Shown here: positions 8,055 to 16,232 of the stretch, one piece after another
How the letters are laid out: the number at the start of each line of letters is the position of its first letter
How positions within the stretch are numbered: the stretch's first letter is position 1
Assembly: GCA_015060325.1 (NCBI GenBank)
Contig: SUYQ01000017.1
Location: 1 to 57,312, forward strand
Reading direction: 5' to 3'
DNA from: Bacteroidales bacterium
GTDB lineage: Bacteria > Bacteroidota > Bacteroidia > Bacteroidales > UBA932
DNA: 57,312 bases
Position numbers and translations under genes: made by a program
Notes under the pieces: model-generated
Seen by the model: the letters and a program-made list of their open reading frames with translations, nothing else
The model's database searches: none
What the model was told of the DNA's origin: nothing

Positions 8055-8186
8055 AAATCAAAATGCACTAACAAAAGCACTAACATTTATTCAAGAGACG
8101 AAGGCTTAGCAAGGCAGTCAAAGATTATTTTCGGCTCATAATCAAGACCTTACTAACATTCCGAATATTCAGAATTTTAGCATTTC

Positions 8187-8236
8187 TCTGACTGTTAATC
8201 AGAGGGTCCTTGGTTCAAGTCCAAGTTCGGGAACCA
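8187..8236 (+). other. tRNA-Asn(GTT) 3' fragment, putative att site
   Basis: The sequence from TCTGACTGTTAATCAGA through the T arm (CTTGG TTCAAGT CCAAG) to TTCGGGA and ACCA is a textbook tRNA-Asn anticodon-to-3'-end segment. The D arm upstream is not a proper tRNA. Interestingly TTCCGAA (8159-8165) could still pair with the 3' acceptor strand, so the whole (8159-8236) might instead be a degenerated tRNA. With an integrase remnant beside it, I read it as an attachment-site copy. Confidence 0.65.
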
Positions 8237-8244
8237 CAAGAGAG

Positions 8245-8314
8245 TGACATTTCTTTCGCTTGCGCTCAAGCTGCAAGCCGATTACGACCGAGCGAAGCGA
8301 GTGGAGAAATCTGA
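8245..8314 (-). repeat. Dispersed intergenic repeat, copy 2
   Basis: In reverse it reads CAGATTTCTCCACTCG, CTTCGCTCGGTCG, TAATCGGCTTGC, GCTTGAGCGCAAGCGAAAG, ending AAATGTCA. It matches 24221-24311 nearly base for base, including the right-hand CTTGAGCG...GCGAAAGAAATG part. Confidence 0.75.
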
Positions 8315-8436
8315 TTATCAGGCGCTGCGGGGAGCTCGACCCTGAAGGGCTCTCCTCGCGCCTGACTGTTGCCTTTTAGTCCCCTTGAAATGGTTTGTTT
8401 ATGGACACGTAATACACTGTCTATTAACTGTTTGAC

Positions 8437-8475
8437 CATCAACACGGTGGGTCAAAAATGCCCACCGTGTTGATG
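8437..8475. repeat. Repeated stem-loop CAACACGGTGGG, copy 1
   Basis: 15-bp perfect arms (8437-8451 and 8461-8475) with a 9-nt loop. The core CAACACGGTGGG/CCCACCGTGTTG recurs with a similar A-rich loop at 22551-22583. Outer arms CACGTAATAC and GTATTACGTG enclose it here, giving a 103-bp nested palindromic unit. Confidence 0.75.
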
Positions 8476-9096
8476 ATTATGTCGCTAAGCGTCAGGGTAT
8501 TACGTGGCCATGTTCGCAAGACGGCGGGGTGTCTTTGTGGTCTTTTCTATCCGTTGGGAATTACTTTTATTTGGATAAGTTGACGTTTCGCCAGCTGCAG
8601 TGCATGCAAGTCATTGTGTATCTCTGTTGCGAAACCCTTGGGACTGCCGATCGTGCTCTAGTGCGTTCTGTGGCATGTTGCGACTCCTACTGGTGCATAA
8701 CACTGCACCCTTGGGAGTCCGAATCTGCATTTCATGCGCTGTATGCCATCCAGGTACTCCCAAAGGTTTTGCTGTAAGTGAGTGATAGTTCAAAAGATCC
8801 TTCACTACGCTCAGGATACCAAAATTGTCATTCAGATGCCTCAGCTAATGACGTCAATGAAAGGACGAGTTTGTTGACGTCGAGAGAAGAAAACAATCAT
8901 TTTGACTGAAAAACAGCACCTGTCGTCAATATAATTCCGGTTTTCTTGACGTCGTTATCGTCAGACTAGTATCACTATACTTTCTTTTCCAACTGACTTT
9001 TTACCTTGATCCGATATAATTGCTAATTCATGTCACGATGGTCAAGCGACTTAGTGAAGAGTTGCGCAAACAGCCTGGCGCGTAAATCACTATCAG

Positions 9097-9158
9097 TCAA
9101 GCGCTTACGCAAACCGCGTGCCGACTTTGGGGAGCACGCGGTTTGCGTAAGCGCTTGA
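9097..9158. repeat. Inverted repeat with 25-bp perfect arms
   Basis: Arms at 9097-9121 and 9134-9158 are exact complements around a 12-nt loop; they start TCAAGCGCTTACGC. Imperfect complementarity continues outside (GCCTGGCGCGTA near 9073 against TACGCACCAGGC near 9171). It lies just past the 3' end of the leftward PagL-like gene and may end its transcription, but it is far longer than a normal terminator and lacks an obvious T-run. Confidence 0.75.
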
Positions 9159-9216
9159 ATTTCAGAAAGATACGCACCAGGCAGACACACATGCGAAGAA
9201 TGCATGCGCCGCAGGA

Positions 9217-10494
9217 TCAGTCATTCCACCAGCCGCGGCGGTGGTGGAAGATCATGCCGTTACCCTTGCGGTTGTCCTTGCGGAGGAACGGAATCTGGTA
9301 GCCGATGCCGAATTCGATGAATTCGGCGATGTGCCTATGGGTCTTGGCAAGAGCCTGGATGTAGAGGTTGTCCCAGATGCGGTACTTGACACCGAAACGG
9401 ATGTAATGGCATGTCTCCTGACCGCCCGGGCCCTCCGACTTGTAGAATAACGGAAGTCTGTGATCACAGCCGTATGCCGTATGGTCGACTTCGTAGAAGT
9501 GGCGGACAGGATTGATCAGGTATACTCCCCAATCAACCATTGCAGTGACATCTCCGAACTTCAGCTCATTGTTCCAGCTGACGCCCACACGGGTTTTCTG
9601 GGCATTTGTATACTGGTGTTTCGGGCAATAGAGATTACGGCTTGTCTCACTGCTGACAGCATCATTGAAAAACACATCCACGCCGGCACCTACGCCATAC
9701 CAGTTGGTCACATTATAGATCGCACCCACATGGAAGGTGGATACCAGGAACTTACGGGTATCCGCGAGATCGGCATTCTGAACTCCGGCCGCAGCAGTCA
9801 CGTTCATGCTCCATTTATATGGCAGCGACGGGAATTTCACTGCAGGCTTTTCTTCGCCTTCTTCAGGATTTATCGTAGCTATAAGACCGACTCCCCCATA
9901 TAGGATATTAGCTCCCTTGTTGGGCTCCGCCATACGTCCGTTGCTGATATGGCTGAAACCCAGTTCGGTATTTATGGTGAAGTTGCGTGTGATAGGGAAA
10001 TCAAGGTTCAGGCCTCCGCTCAGATAGGCATTCAGCCAGGAACCGAATGTCCTGTTAGGGATTGGCTCATTAATAGTTGCCTTGTAATGGCCATTTACTG
10101 CAATAAGTCCGGATGCAAGCTTGATGTGCATCTGAAAATGCTTGAGACGAACAGCCGGTAGCATGATGTATGGATATAAGGCAATACCCTCTCCCATCAC
10201 ATCATTACCCAGATTCATGTAAGTCATTCCAAGACCTACAGTCGGATCGTTCAGGTACTGCTGCCAGGGACGCTGACGCGAAGACGGAAATTCCACCCCG
10301 ATATTCAGACCTGTAGGGGCATTGGGATCGATATCCACAATATTTCCGCTGGGATCGAGATAACCACCCATGAAAGGCTGGATCTTTATTGAAAATCTGT
10401 CGTTTCCTGTTTTCGGCAGATGATTTTTCTGTGCATTAACGGGATTGAGACCAAGCATGACAATCCCTAAAAACAGCAATATCGTGCGTTTCAT
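9217..10494 (-). CDS. PagL-like acyloxyacyl hydrolase / lipid A deacylase family
   Basis: A 425-residue outer-membrane protein. The ATG at 10494 gives a clean signal peptide (MKRTILLFLGIVMLGLNPVNAQ); the upstream TTG would add an unlikely 20 residues. The segment FSHISNGRMAEPNKG (about 180-194) matches the catalytic His-x-Ser-Asn pattern of PagL lipid A 3-O-deacylases. Alternating hydrophobic strands with aromatic girdles (IALYPYIML, YLSGGLNLDFPI, FIEFGIGYQIPF) fit a beta-barrel. It is longer than PagL itself (about 170 residues), as usual for the Bacteroidales relatives. Predicted to act on lipid A or a related acyl ester in the outer membrane; the substrate is inferred. Confidence 0.75.
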   Translation of the reverse strand: MKRTILLFLGIVMLGLNPVNAQKNHLPKTGNDRFSIKIQPFMGGYLDPSGNIVDIDPNAPTGLNIGVEFPSSRQRPWQQYLNDPTVGLGMTYMNLGNDVMGEGIALYPYIMLPAVRLKHFQMHIKLASGLIAVNGHYKATINEPIPNRTFGSWLNAYLSGGLNLDFPITRNFTINTELGFSHISNGRMAEPNKGANILYGGVGLIATINPEEGEEKPAVKFPSLPYKWSMNVTAAAGVQNADLADTRKFLVSTFHVGAIYNVTNWYGVGAGVDVFFNDAVSSETSRNLYCPKHQYTNAQKTRVGVSWNNELKFGDVTAMVDWGVYLINPVRHFYEVDHTAYGCDHRLPLFYKSEGPGGQETCHYIRFGVKYRIWDNLYIQALAKTHRHIAEFIEFGIGYQIPFLRKDNRKGNGMIFHHRRGWWND

Positions 10495-10542
10495 TATCAG
10501 TATTTGTTCCACTATTATAACTAACCGCACACATAGATGCAA

Positions 10543-10569
10543 AAGGGTCTGCAAATGTTGCAGACCCTT
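10543..10569 (-). terminator. Terminator of prfB
   Basis: 12-bp perfect arms AAGGGTCTGCAA and TTGCAGACCCTT with an ATG loop, followed on the minus strand by TTTTGC. It stands 10 nt past the prfB stop codon. Confidence 0.8.
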
Positions 10570-10578
10570 GCATTATAT

Positions 10579-11646
10579 TTATTTGCTGTTTTCCATCAGG
10601 AACACTTTCATGAAGTCATTCAGGTCACCGTCAAGCACTCCCTGAGTGTCGGAGGTCTCATGACCGGTCCGCAAGTCCTTGACCATCTTGTACGGATGGA
10701 GCACATAACTTCTGATCTGCGAGCCCCATTCGATCTTCTTCTTCTGTCCTTCCAGCTCCGCCTGCTTTTCCTGGCGTTTCTTCAGTTCGATATCATACAG
10801 ACGGGACTTGAGGATACGGAGGGCATTCTGGCGGTTGTCAAGCTGGGAACGGGTCTCGGTATTCTCGACCACGATGCCGGATGGGATGTGCTTCACGCGC
10901 ACGCCGGTCTCAACCTTGTTGACATTCTGACCGCCGGCACCGCTTGAACGGTAGGTATCCCACTCGAGGTCACCCGGATTGATTTCTATTTCGATGGAAT
11001 CGTCGACAAGAGGATATACGAACACTGAGGAGAAGGTGGTCTGACGCTTTCCCTGGGCATTGAACGGAGATATACGGACCAGACGGTGCACCCCGCTTTC
11101 CGCCTTGAGATAGCCGAAGGCGTAATCACCTTCAACCTGCATCGTAACCGACTTGATGCCGGCATCCTCGCCTTCAAGCTCGTCGGTTATCGTCACCTTA
11201 TAGCCGTTACGCTCAGCCCAGCGTACATACATTCGCATGAGCATCGCAGACCAATCGTTTGCCTCCGTGCCACCTGCACCGGAATTGATGGTAAGGACAG
11301 CACCGAGATTATCTCCTTCCTCACCCAGCATATTCCTGAGTTCCAGCGCCTCAAGTCCCTCAACCGCAGCAGCATAGGCCTGATCGATGTCATCATCCTC
11401 CAGCTCCAGAAGCACATTGAGGTCCTCCACGTCCGAAGACACCTTGTCATATCCGGTCACCCAGAACTTGACTCCAGAGAGTTCCTTCAGGAATTTCTCC
11501 GCCGCCTTCGGGTCATCCCAGAAATCCGCAGCGAGGGTCTTCTCCTGCTTCTGCGCCACTTCTTCGCGCTTGGCTTCCACATTGATGCACCTGCCGAGGG
11601 TTTCGACACGCTGCTGAAGTTCCTTTATCTGTTCTGTACTTATCAT
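10579..11646 (-). CDS. prfB: Peptide chain release factor 2
   Basis: RF2 ends translation at UGA and UAA codons in the ribosomal A site. The 355 residues include the SPF anticodon-like tripeptide (RISPFNAQG, about 193-195) and the universal GGQ peptidyl-hydrolysis motif (SSGAGGQNVNKVETG, 238-240). Length is normal. Many bacterial prfB genes need a +1 frameshift at an in-frame UGA near codon 25; here the frame is continuous through LGRCINVEAK, so that autoregulatory frameshift is absent. A TAATTTTG promoter element lies at 11678-11685 and a clear terminator follows the gene. Confidence 0.97.
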   Translation of the reverse strand: MISTEQIKELQQRVETLGRCINVEAKREEVAQKQEKTLAADFWDDPKAAEKFLKELSGVKFWVTGYDKVSSDVEDLNVLLELEDDDIDQAYAAAVEGLEALELRNMLGEEGDNLGAVLTINSGAGGTEANDWSAMLMRMYVRWAERNGYKVTITDELEGEDAGIKSVTMQVEGDYAFGYLKAESGVHRLVRISPFNAQGKRQTTFSSVFVYPLVDDSIEIEINPGDLEWDTYRSSGAGGQNVNKVETGVRVKHIPSGIVVENTETRSQLDNRQNALRILKSRLYDIELKKRQEKQAELEGQKKKIEWGSQIRSYVLHPYKMVKDLRTGHETSDTQGVLDGDLNDFMKVFLMENSK

Positions 11647-11677
11647 CTTGAATTACTCCCGTTGTCGCAAAATCATA

Positions 11678-11685
11678 CAAAATTA
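11678..11685 (-). promoter_or_regulatory. -7 element for prfB
   Basis: TAATTTTG on the minus strand, 32 nt upstream of the prfB ATG, matching the Bacteroidetes TAnnTTTG consensus. Confidence 0.5.
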
Positions 11686-11719
11686 GTCAATTTTACAACA
11701 GTAGCAAAAGAGAAATCGT

Positions 11720-11727
11720 TATATTTG
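11720..11727 (+). promoter_or_regulatory. -7 element for the aldo-keto reductase-murI operon
   Basis: TATATTTG, 21 nt before the ATG at 11749, matching the Bacteroidetes TAnnTTTG consensus. Confidence 0.6.
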
Positions 11728-11748
11728 TAGATATTAACTCTGCAAACT

Positions 11749-12750
11749 ATGATCAACCCTGTCTACACAGCAGCTGAAGACCGCTACGAATGCGGAATGA
11801 AATACCGCAGATGCGGCAAGAGCGGCATCATGCTTCCCGAGATATCTCTCGGGCTCTGGCAGAATTTCGGTGAAACGGCTCCGCTCGCCCGCAGCAGGGA
11901 AATGTTGCTTCACGCCTTTGACAAAGGCGTCTGCCACTTCGATCTGGCCAATAATTACGGTCCGTCTTACGGAAGTGCAGAATCCACTTTCGGAAAAATA
12001 ATCAGCAGCGACCTCAGACCGTACAGGGACGAACTCTTCATATCCACAAAGGCTGGATATGACATGTGGCCGGGACCGTACGGAAACCTCGGTTCACGCA
12101 AATATCTGATGAGCAGTCTTGACCAGAGCCTGAAAAGGATGAATCTGGATCATGTCGACATCTTCTATTCTCACAGGTTCGATCCGGACACTCCCCTGCA
12201 GGAAACCATGCAGGCGCTGGTGGACATAGTCCGCAGCGGAAAAGCCCTTTACGCCGGCATCTCCAACTACCCTCATGACGCTGCCGAATATGCATACAGA
12301 TACCTTTCCGAGCATGATGTGCCATGTCTGCTGCATCAGGTGAAATACAACATGATGCACAGGATTCCGGAGACAGAAGACCTCCTTGAGCAGGCAAAAG
12401 AGGCCGGATCAGGTCTGATCGCATTCTCGCCTCTGGCCCAGGGGCTTCTCACAGACAGATACCTTGGCGGAATACCTTCCGGCTCCAGAGCGGCACGCGA
12501 CTTCTCGCTCAAGGCAAGCACCATCACGCCGGAGCTTCAGGAAAGACTTCGGAAGCTGAACGAGATGGCTGCCGAAAGAGGACAGAGCCTGGCCCAGATG
12601 GCTCTGGCTTGGACTTTGAAGAACGGCCTCGTCACTTCCGTCATCATCGGAGCCAGCAGCATAGCCCAGATCGATGACAATCTCAAGGCAATGAACGACA
12701 CAAGGTTCTCGGCAGAGGAACTTGAAATGATAGACAGGATCATCGGATGA
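11749..12750 (+). CDS. Aldo/keto reductase, L-glyceraldehyde 3-phosphate reductase-like (YghZ/Gpr type)
   Basis: An NADPH-dependent oxidoreductase of 333 residues with a TIM-barrel fold. The AKR catalytic tetrad is visible: Asp65 (HFDLANNYG), Tyr70, Lys101 (STKAGYDMWPGPYG) and His142 (FYSHRFD). The CGKSG, SLGLWQNFG and STKAGYDMWPGPYG stretches closely resemble E. coli YghZ, which reduces L-glyceraldehyde 3-phosphate and methylglyoxal; the true substrate here is inferred. The C-terminal cofactor motif VIIGASS is present. Its stop overlaps the start of murI by 4 nt (ATGA), so the two are translationally coupled. Confidence 0.9.
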   Translation: MINPVYTAAEDRYECGMKYRRCGKSGIMLPEISLGLWQNFGETAPLARSREMLLHAFDKGVCHFDLANNYGPSYGSAESTFGKIISSDLRPYRDELFISTKAGYDMWPGPYGNLGSRKYLMSSLDQSLKRMNLDHVDIFYSHRFDPDTPLQETMQALVDIVRSGKALYAGISNYPHDAAEYAYRYLSEHDVPCLLHQVKYNMMHRIPETEDLLEQAKEAGSGLIAFSPLAQGLLTDRYLGGIPSGSRAARDFSLKASTITPELQERLRKLNEMAAERGQSLAQMALAWTLKNGLVTSVIIGASSIAQIDDNLKAMNDTRFSAEELEMIDRIIG

Positions 12751-13514
12751 TAGGCATTTTTGACTCAGGCGTCGGCGGGCTGTCCGTCTTCAGGGAGATA
12801 CGCAAGGTTCTTCCCGAGCAGAGCTATGTCTACTATTCTGACAATGCTCACTGCCCTTATGGAGAGAAAGGACGCGAATATATAATAGACAGGGCACGGG
12901 CAATCACCAGATTCCTTATTGACAAAGGATGCGAGATCATCGTCGTCGCATGCAATACGGCAACAGCCGCGGCCATCAGCACGCTTCGCGAAGAGTTCCC
13001 TGTAAAATTCATCGGCATGGAGCCTGCCATCAAACCGGCAGCCCAGTCCACACGCACAGGGGTAGTCGGGGTCCTTGCGACAGCCGGCACGCTGAAAGCG
13101 ACCAAATATCTGGACACCAGGGAGAAATGGGCCCGGAACGTCAGGATCGCAGAGCACATAGGCCAAGGGTTCGTCGAACTGGTGGAGAGCGGGAAGGTCA
13201 GCGGACCGGAAGCTGAAGCTACCGTACGCACCAGCCTTATGCCGCTGCTCGAGTCAGGCGCCGACACGATAGTCCTCGGATGTACCCACTATCCTTTCCT
13301 TATAGATACCATAAGCAAGATCGCTGACAAAGAGTTCCCGGAACGCAAGGTCAAGGTCATCGATCCGGCCCCTGCAGTAGCAAGACACCTGCTGGAGGTG
13401 ATGAGGCAGGAGGGAATAGACGAAACAAGTCCGGAAGGATACAGAGTAGAGTTGAACTCTTCCGGTGATCCTGCCGGACTCGTCAGAACTTTCGATAGTC
13501 TGGTCAGAGAATAA
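12747..13514 (+). CDS. murI: Glutamate racemase
   Basis: Interconverts L- and D-glutamate, supplying D-Glu for peptidoglycan in the cytoplasm. The 255 residues carry the N-terminal GIFDSGVGGLSV, the first catalytic Cys in ACNTAT (Cys69) and the second in GCTHYPF (Cys178). Length is normal for the family. It starts within the end of the aldo-keto reductase gene and converges with the beta-propeller gene, leaving a 4-nt gap. Confidence 0.96.
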   Translation: MIGIFDSGVGGLSVFREIRKVLPEQSYVYYSDNAHCPYGEKGREYIIDRARAITRFLIDKGCEIIVVACNTATAAAISTLREEFPVKFIGMEPAIKPAAQSTRTGVVGVLATAGTLKATKYLDTREKWARNVRIAEHIGQGFVELVESGKVSGPEAEATVRTSLMPLLESGADTIVLGCTHYPFLIDTISKIADKEFPERKVKVIDPAPAVARHLLEVMRQEGIDETSPEGYRVELNSSGDPAGLVRTFDSLVRE

Positions 13515-13518
13515 GCAT

Positions 13519-16029
13519 CTACATGCCGTGACGTTCTCTGCACTGGTCCATGAGTGTCTGAAGGTCAGGAAATTCAAGTTTCCTTACACCATCATATGCT
13601 GACAATATAAAGTCTCCGTTTCCGAGCAGATAAATTTCATATTCATCCGGAATATCAGTGTAGAACACGACATCTCCGACATTTTCATCCCAGATGAAGA
13701 AGTATTGATGCTCACCATAACCATTATAATATGTCATCCATACACCTATTCTGTCACCATCATGACAGAATAACTTATGCACATACCCCTGCAGGTTACC
13801 AAAGCTACTAAGATCAAATTCGGTCTCTCCATACTCCACTTCAACAAATTCGTCTATCTTTTGCCAGGTACCGACCTCATAAACTTCGCCTCTGGTCGGA
13901 TCATCGGCCGAACAGCATACTGACAGATACATTCCTTCAATAAATCTGGCAGAAATCCCGCCATCATATTTCTTTTCAAAAACCAGATCCAGAGAAGCTG
14001 TATCATATACCTTCAGTTCATCTTCATCATACAGCAACAGGTACTTGTCATCTGCACTGAATCTATGGTCTGGCCACATAAAGCCATATTCTTCCGTATA
14101 GATATCTATCCCGACACATGCACTATCACCTGTATGGACATTCAGCAGTGTTCCATCCTGATAATCAAACATATATCTTCCCGTTTCACTCATCGGAATC
14201 ATATGGCTGACGACACCATCTTTCCATCCGTCTGCTCCAGCCTCCAGATCGGCAAGCCTCAGGGATACACCCGTCCAATCTTCCATATTCCTGCCTCCTA
14301 TGTATGTCTCATCCGCACTGAGCCCATGAAACATTATATCTTCAGCTTCAATGAGCGTTTCCCCGGTAGCCAGATCCATCAGACAGGAATGGTAGTCTTC
14401 ATTAAAGTACAGGAGGTATTTTCCGGACGCAGAAATGACAATATCATCAGAATCATAACCACCTAGACCGACTTTATGCTCCGCTATCTTTTCGCCTGCC
14501 TTCAGGTCATAGATTACAGCATTTCTTTCCTTCTCATAATCAATTACCGCCAGATAGTCTCCAGACAAGGACATCATTTCAGAAGAAGGCACCCTCATCA
14601 GCAGCTCAAAGTCATCTGCGCTGCGGACCTCTCCGTTTGACAGAACAATATAATCATCAGAAGATACGACCACATGTTCTCCACGGGCAACGAAAGATGA
14701 CAGATCATAGAAATTCCACACACCATCCTCATTCACCAACATATCATTGCAATCGGAAGAAATCATCATCTCGTCTGCCATGCAGTTCAGTTCCAGCGAC
14801 ATGAACTGCGTAAATGTATCTGTATCATAAAGATATGCACTATATGAATCAGCAGCATATATTACGTCGTCAGATGCAAACCCGCAATCTCGGCATGAAT
14901 ACACCCAATCAGTTCCCTTCAGGTTCCCGTCCTGATCATATAGGCATAATTTCGAATCCCCATCTTCATCCTCAGTCGCGATCAAGACATCACCATTGAA
15001 TCTGTTGATGTCTATTTTACGGATGTTTTCTGGCATCGGGATGAGCGGAAGACGTCCGTTCACGACATTCATCCCACATATCATAAGCGAATCTGCCATG
15101 ACATACAGATCATGCTGACCATGGTATCGGGAATATGTTTTATATCCCTTTTCAGTCCATGCTGATTTCCAGCTGTAATCAGTCGTATCCCATGTTTCAA
15201 CGGAAACATAGGTTACACCTGAGATATCTTCCGCTTCAGAAACCTCGATCATCCAACGGCCATCATTTGAGAAGGCATAATCGATATGTTCATGGCAATC
15301 TGTATCAAACTCCCGGGTTTCAAGGTCAATCAGTTCCCCTCTATCCAAGTCATAGATATACAAGGCACGGTAAAAATCTTCATCTTCAAATTCATCAGGT
15401 CGCATACATAGAAGCACCCGGGAACCCATCTGGTCAAATTCACAGGATTCCATGACCTCATTATGCAGAACATATATCGGCTTCGCCTCCCCGCTTTCCA
15501 GATTTGAGGCATATATTGTAGAATCCAGCTGATAAATGATATTGGAGTAATCAGGAGAAAGGTATGAGTATACCTCAGAGGGGCATAGAAGTTCCTTTTC
15601 ATCATTCATCAAATCATAACGTGCATAATTACTATATGCATAAGATCCGTCAATGCCGATGACGGGGCCATCAAACGACACCTTTCTGGAAGATAGACTC
15701 CTGGCGAAAGCACAACTGCGCAACAGTCTTTCTGCATCCGCAATATAAGGACGGTCCGGATCATCAAGATTCTCAGGAAGAATGGTCAAGGCCAGTTTTT
15801 CTGCCTGATTTACGTGCCCGTCCGCCAGAAGGGTGCGGCCACACGAAGCAAGTCCGGCGCTTTCTTCTGCCAGAAGTCTATTGAATTTATCGTTGACAGC
15901 TGCCTTTTCAGCCTTCTCATGGTCATACCTGACATATAGATAAACAGTTGACGCAACCAGTGACAGAAGGGCCACAGAAAAGATCATTATAAGATTTCGC
16001 TTGGAGCTGAAGAATGATTTTATATTCAT
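13519..16029 (-). CDS. Membrane-anchored beta-propeller (WD40-like) protein, function unknown
   Basis: An 836-residue protein with a short cytoplasmic N-terminus and one membrane segment (about 12-32, IMIFSVALLSLVASTVYLYV). Next come a helical linker (LLADGHVNQAEKLALTILP, RPYIADAERLLR, about 75-110) and then many short strands with Asp/Ser turns and YxYDLDxG or LYDxDT repeats, typical of WD40-type propellers, about two propellers' worth. The linker closely resembles the one joining TIR or STAND modules to WD40 repeats in bacterial signalling/conflict proteins (ALLLALEALP...RPYxPEAExAL), but no such effector domain is present. It stands alone, convergent with murI. No enzyme motif is seen. Confidence 0.7.
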   Translation of the reverse strand: MNIKSFFSSKRNLIMIFSVALLSLVASTVYLYVRYDHEKAEKAAVNDKFNRLLAEESAGLASCGRTLLADGHVNQAEKLALTILPENLDDPDRPYIADAERLLRSCAFARSLSSRKVSFDGPVIGIDGSYAYSNYARYDLMNDEKELLCPSEVYSYLSPDYSNIIYQLDSTIYASNLESGEAKPIYVLHNEVMESCEFDQMGSRVLLCMRPDEFEDEDFYRALYIYDLDRGELIDLETREFDTDCHEHIDYAFSNDGRWMIEVSEAEDISGVTYVSVETWDTTDYSWKSAWTEKGYKTYSRYHGQHDLYVMADSLMICGMNVVNGRLPLIPMPENIRKIDINRFNGDVLIATEDEDGDSKLCLYDQDGNLKGTDWVYSCRDCGFASDDVIYAADSYSAYLYDTDTFTQFMSLELNCMADEMMISSDCNDMLVNEDGVWNFYDLSSFVARGEHVVVSSDDYIVLSNGEVRSADDFELLMRVPSSEMMSLSGDYLAVIDYEKERNAVIYDLKAGEKIAEHKVGLGGYDSDDIVISASGKYLLYFNEDYHSCLMDLATGETLIEAEDIMFHGLSADETYIGGRNMEDWTGVSLRLADLEAGADGWKDGVVSHMIPMSETGRYMFDYQDGTLLNVHTGDSACVGIDIYTEEYGFMWPDHRFSADDKYLLLYDEDELKVYDTASLDLVFEKKYDGGISARFIEGMYLSVCCSADDPTRGEVYEVGTWQKIDEFVEVEYGETEFDLSSFGNLQGYVHKLFCHDGDRIGVWMTYYNGYGEHQYFFIWDENVGDVVFYTDIPDEYEIYLLGNGDFILSAYDGVRKLEFPDLQTLMDQCRERHGM

Positions 16030-16175
16030 GACATGAATTGATTATGGTTTTGCAGCGACAAAATTAGTTGCATCCCATATGATAATCAAGAAAACCATGG
16101 AAGATTGTATGAATCCTCGGGATTATTGTATGAAATCACATTTTACAACTATAAAGGAACCGGAACAGTGTTGCG

Positions 16176-16201
16176 TTTTACGAGGTAAAACGGTATCTTT
16201 G
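16176..16201 (+). promoter_or_regulatory. Promoter with a palindromic operator-like site
   Basis: The -7 element TATCTTTG (16194-16201) follows the palindrome TTTTACGAGGTAAAA (16176-16190). A TTG at 16171 fits the -33 element. Because transcription would start near 16207, the upstream ATG at 16203 cannot be used, which supports the start at 16233. The palindrome between the two elements is a plausible repressor site (inference). Confidence 0.5.
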
Positions 16202-16232
16202 TATGATTGTCGGTCAAATCACGATTGAATTT

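Larger units (their letters stand above)
1..8236. mobile_element. Degenerate integrative element carrying a DGR (left end outside window)
   Basis: This stretch is more AT-rich than the housekeeping genes to its right. It contains a decayed tyrosine recombinase gene (6878-8054), gene fragments, a GIY-YIG protein and a complete DGR. Its right border is a 50-nt copy of the 3' half of a tRNA-Asn(GTT) gene at 8187-8236. Tyrosine recombinases of genomic islands commonly integrate into tRNA 3' ends, restoring the intact tRNA at one end and leaving a 3' fragment at the other. The fragment's orientation places the element to its left. The left border and the intact tRNA are not visible, so the extent is inferred. 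Confidence 0.55.
8237..9216. other. Long intergenic region rich in repeats and hairpins, no gene recognised
   Basis: About 980 bp without a convincing protein; the short frames around 8529-8805 are cysteine-rich and overlap on both strands, as in non-coding DNA. It holds an inverted copy of the dispersed repeat (8245-8314), a 15-bp hairpin (8437-8475) nested in CACGTAATAC/GTATTACGTG (8406-8415, 8499-8508), an imperfect inverted repeat (AAACCCTTGGGA near 8632 with its partner near 8754-8770), a cluster of GACGTC motifs (8836-8960) and a 25-bp-arm hairpin (9097-9158). Confidence 0.6.

Noticed and set aside
8529..8805. Overlapping short frames on both strands
   Set aside because: Cysteine-rich, low-complexity translations on both strands and no promoter or family match; the region looks like non-coding repeat DNA.
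11560..11600. Programmed +1 frameshift in prfB
   Set aside because: The frame is open without any TGA around LGRCINVEAK, so no frameshift is needed.
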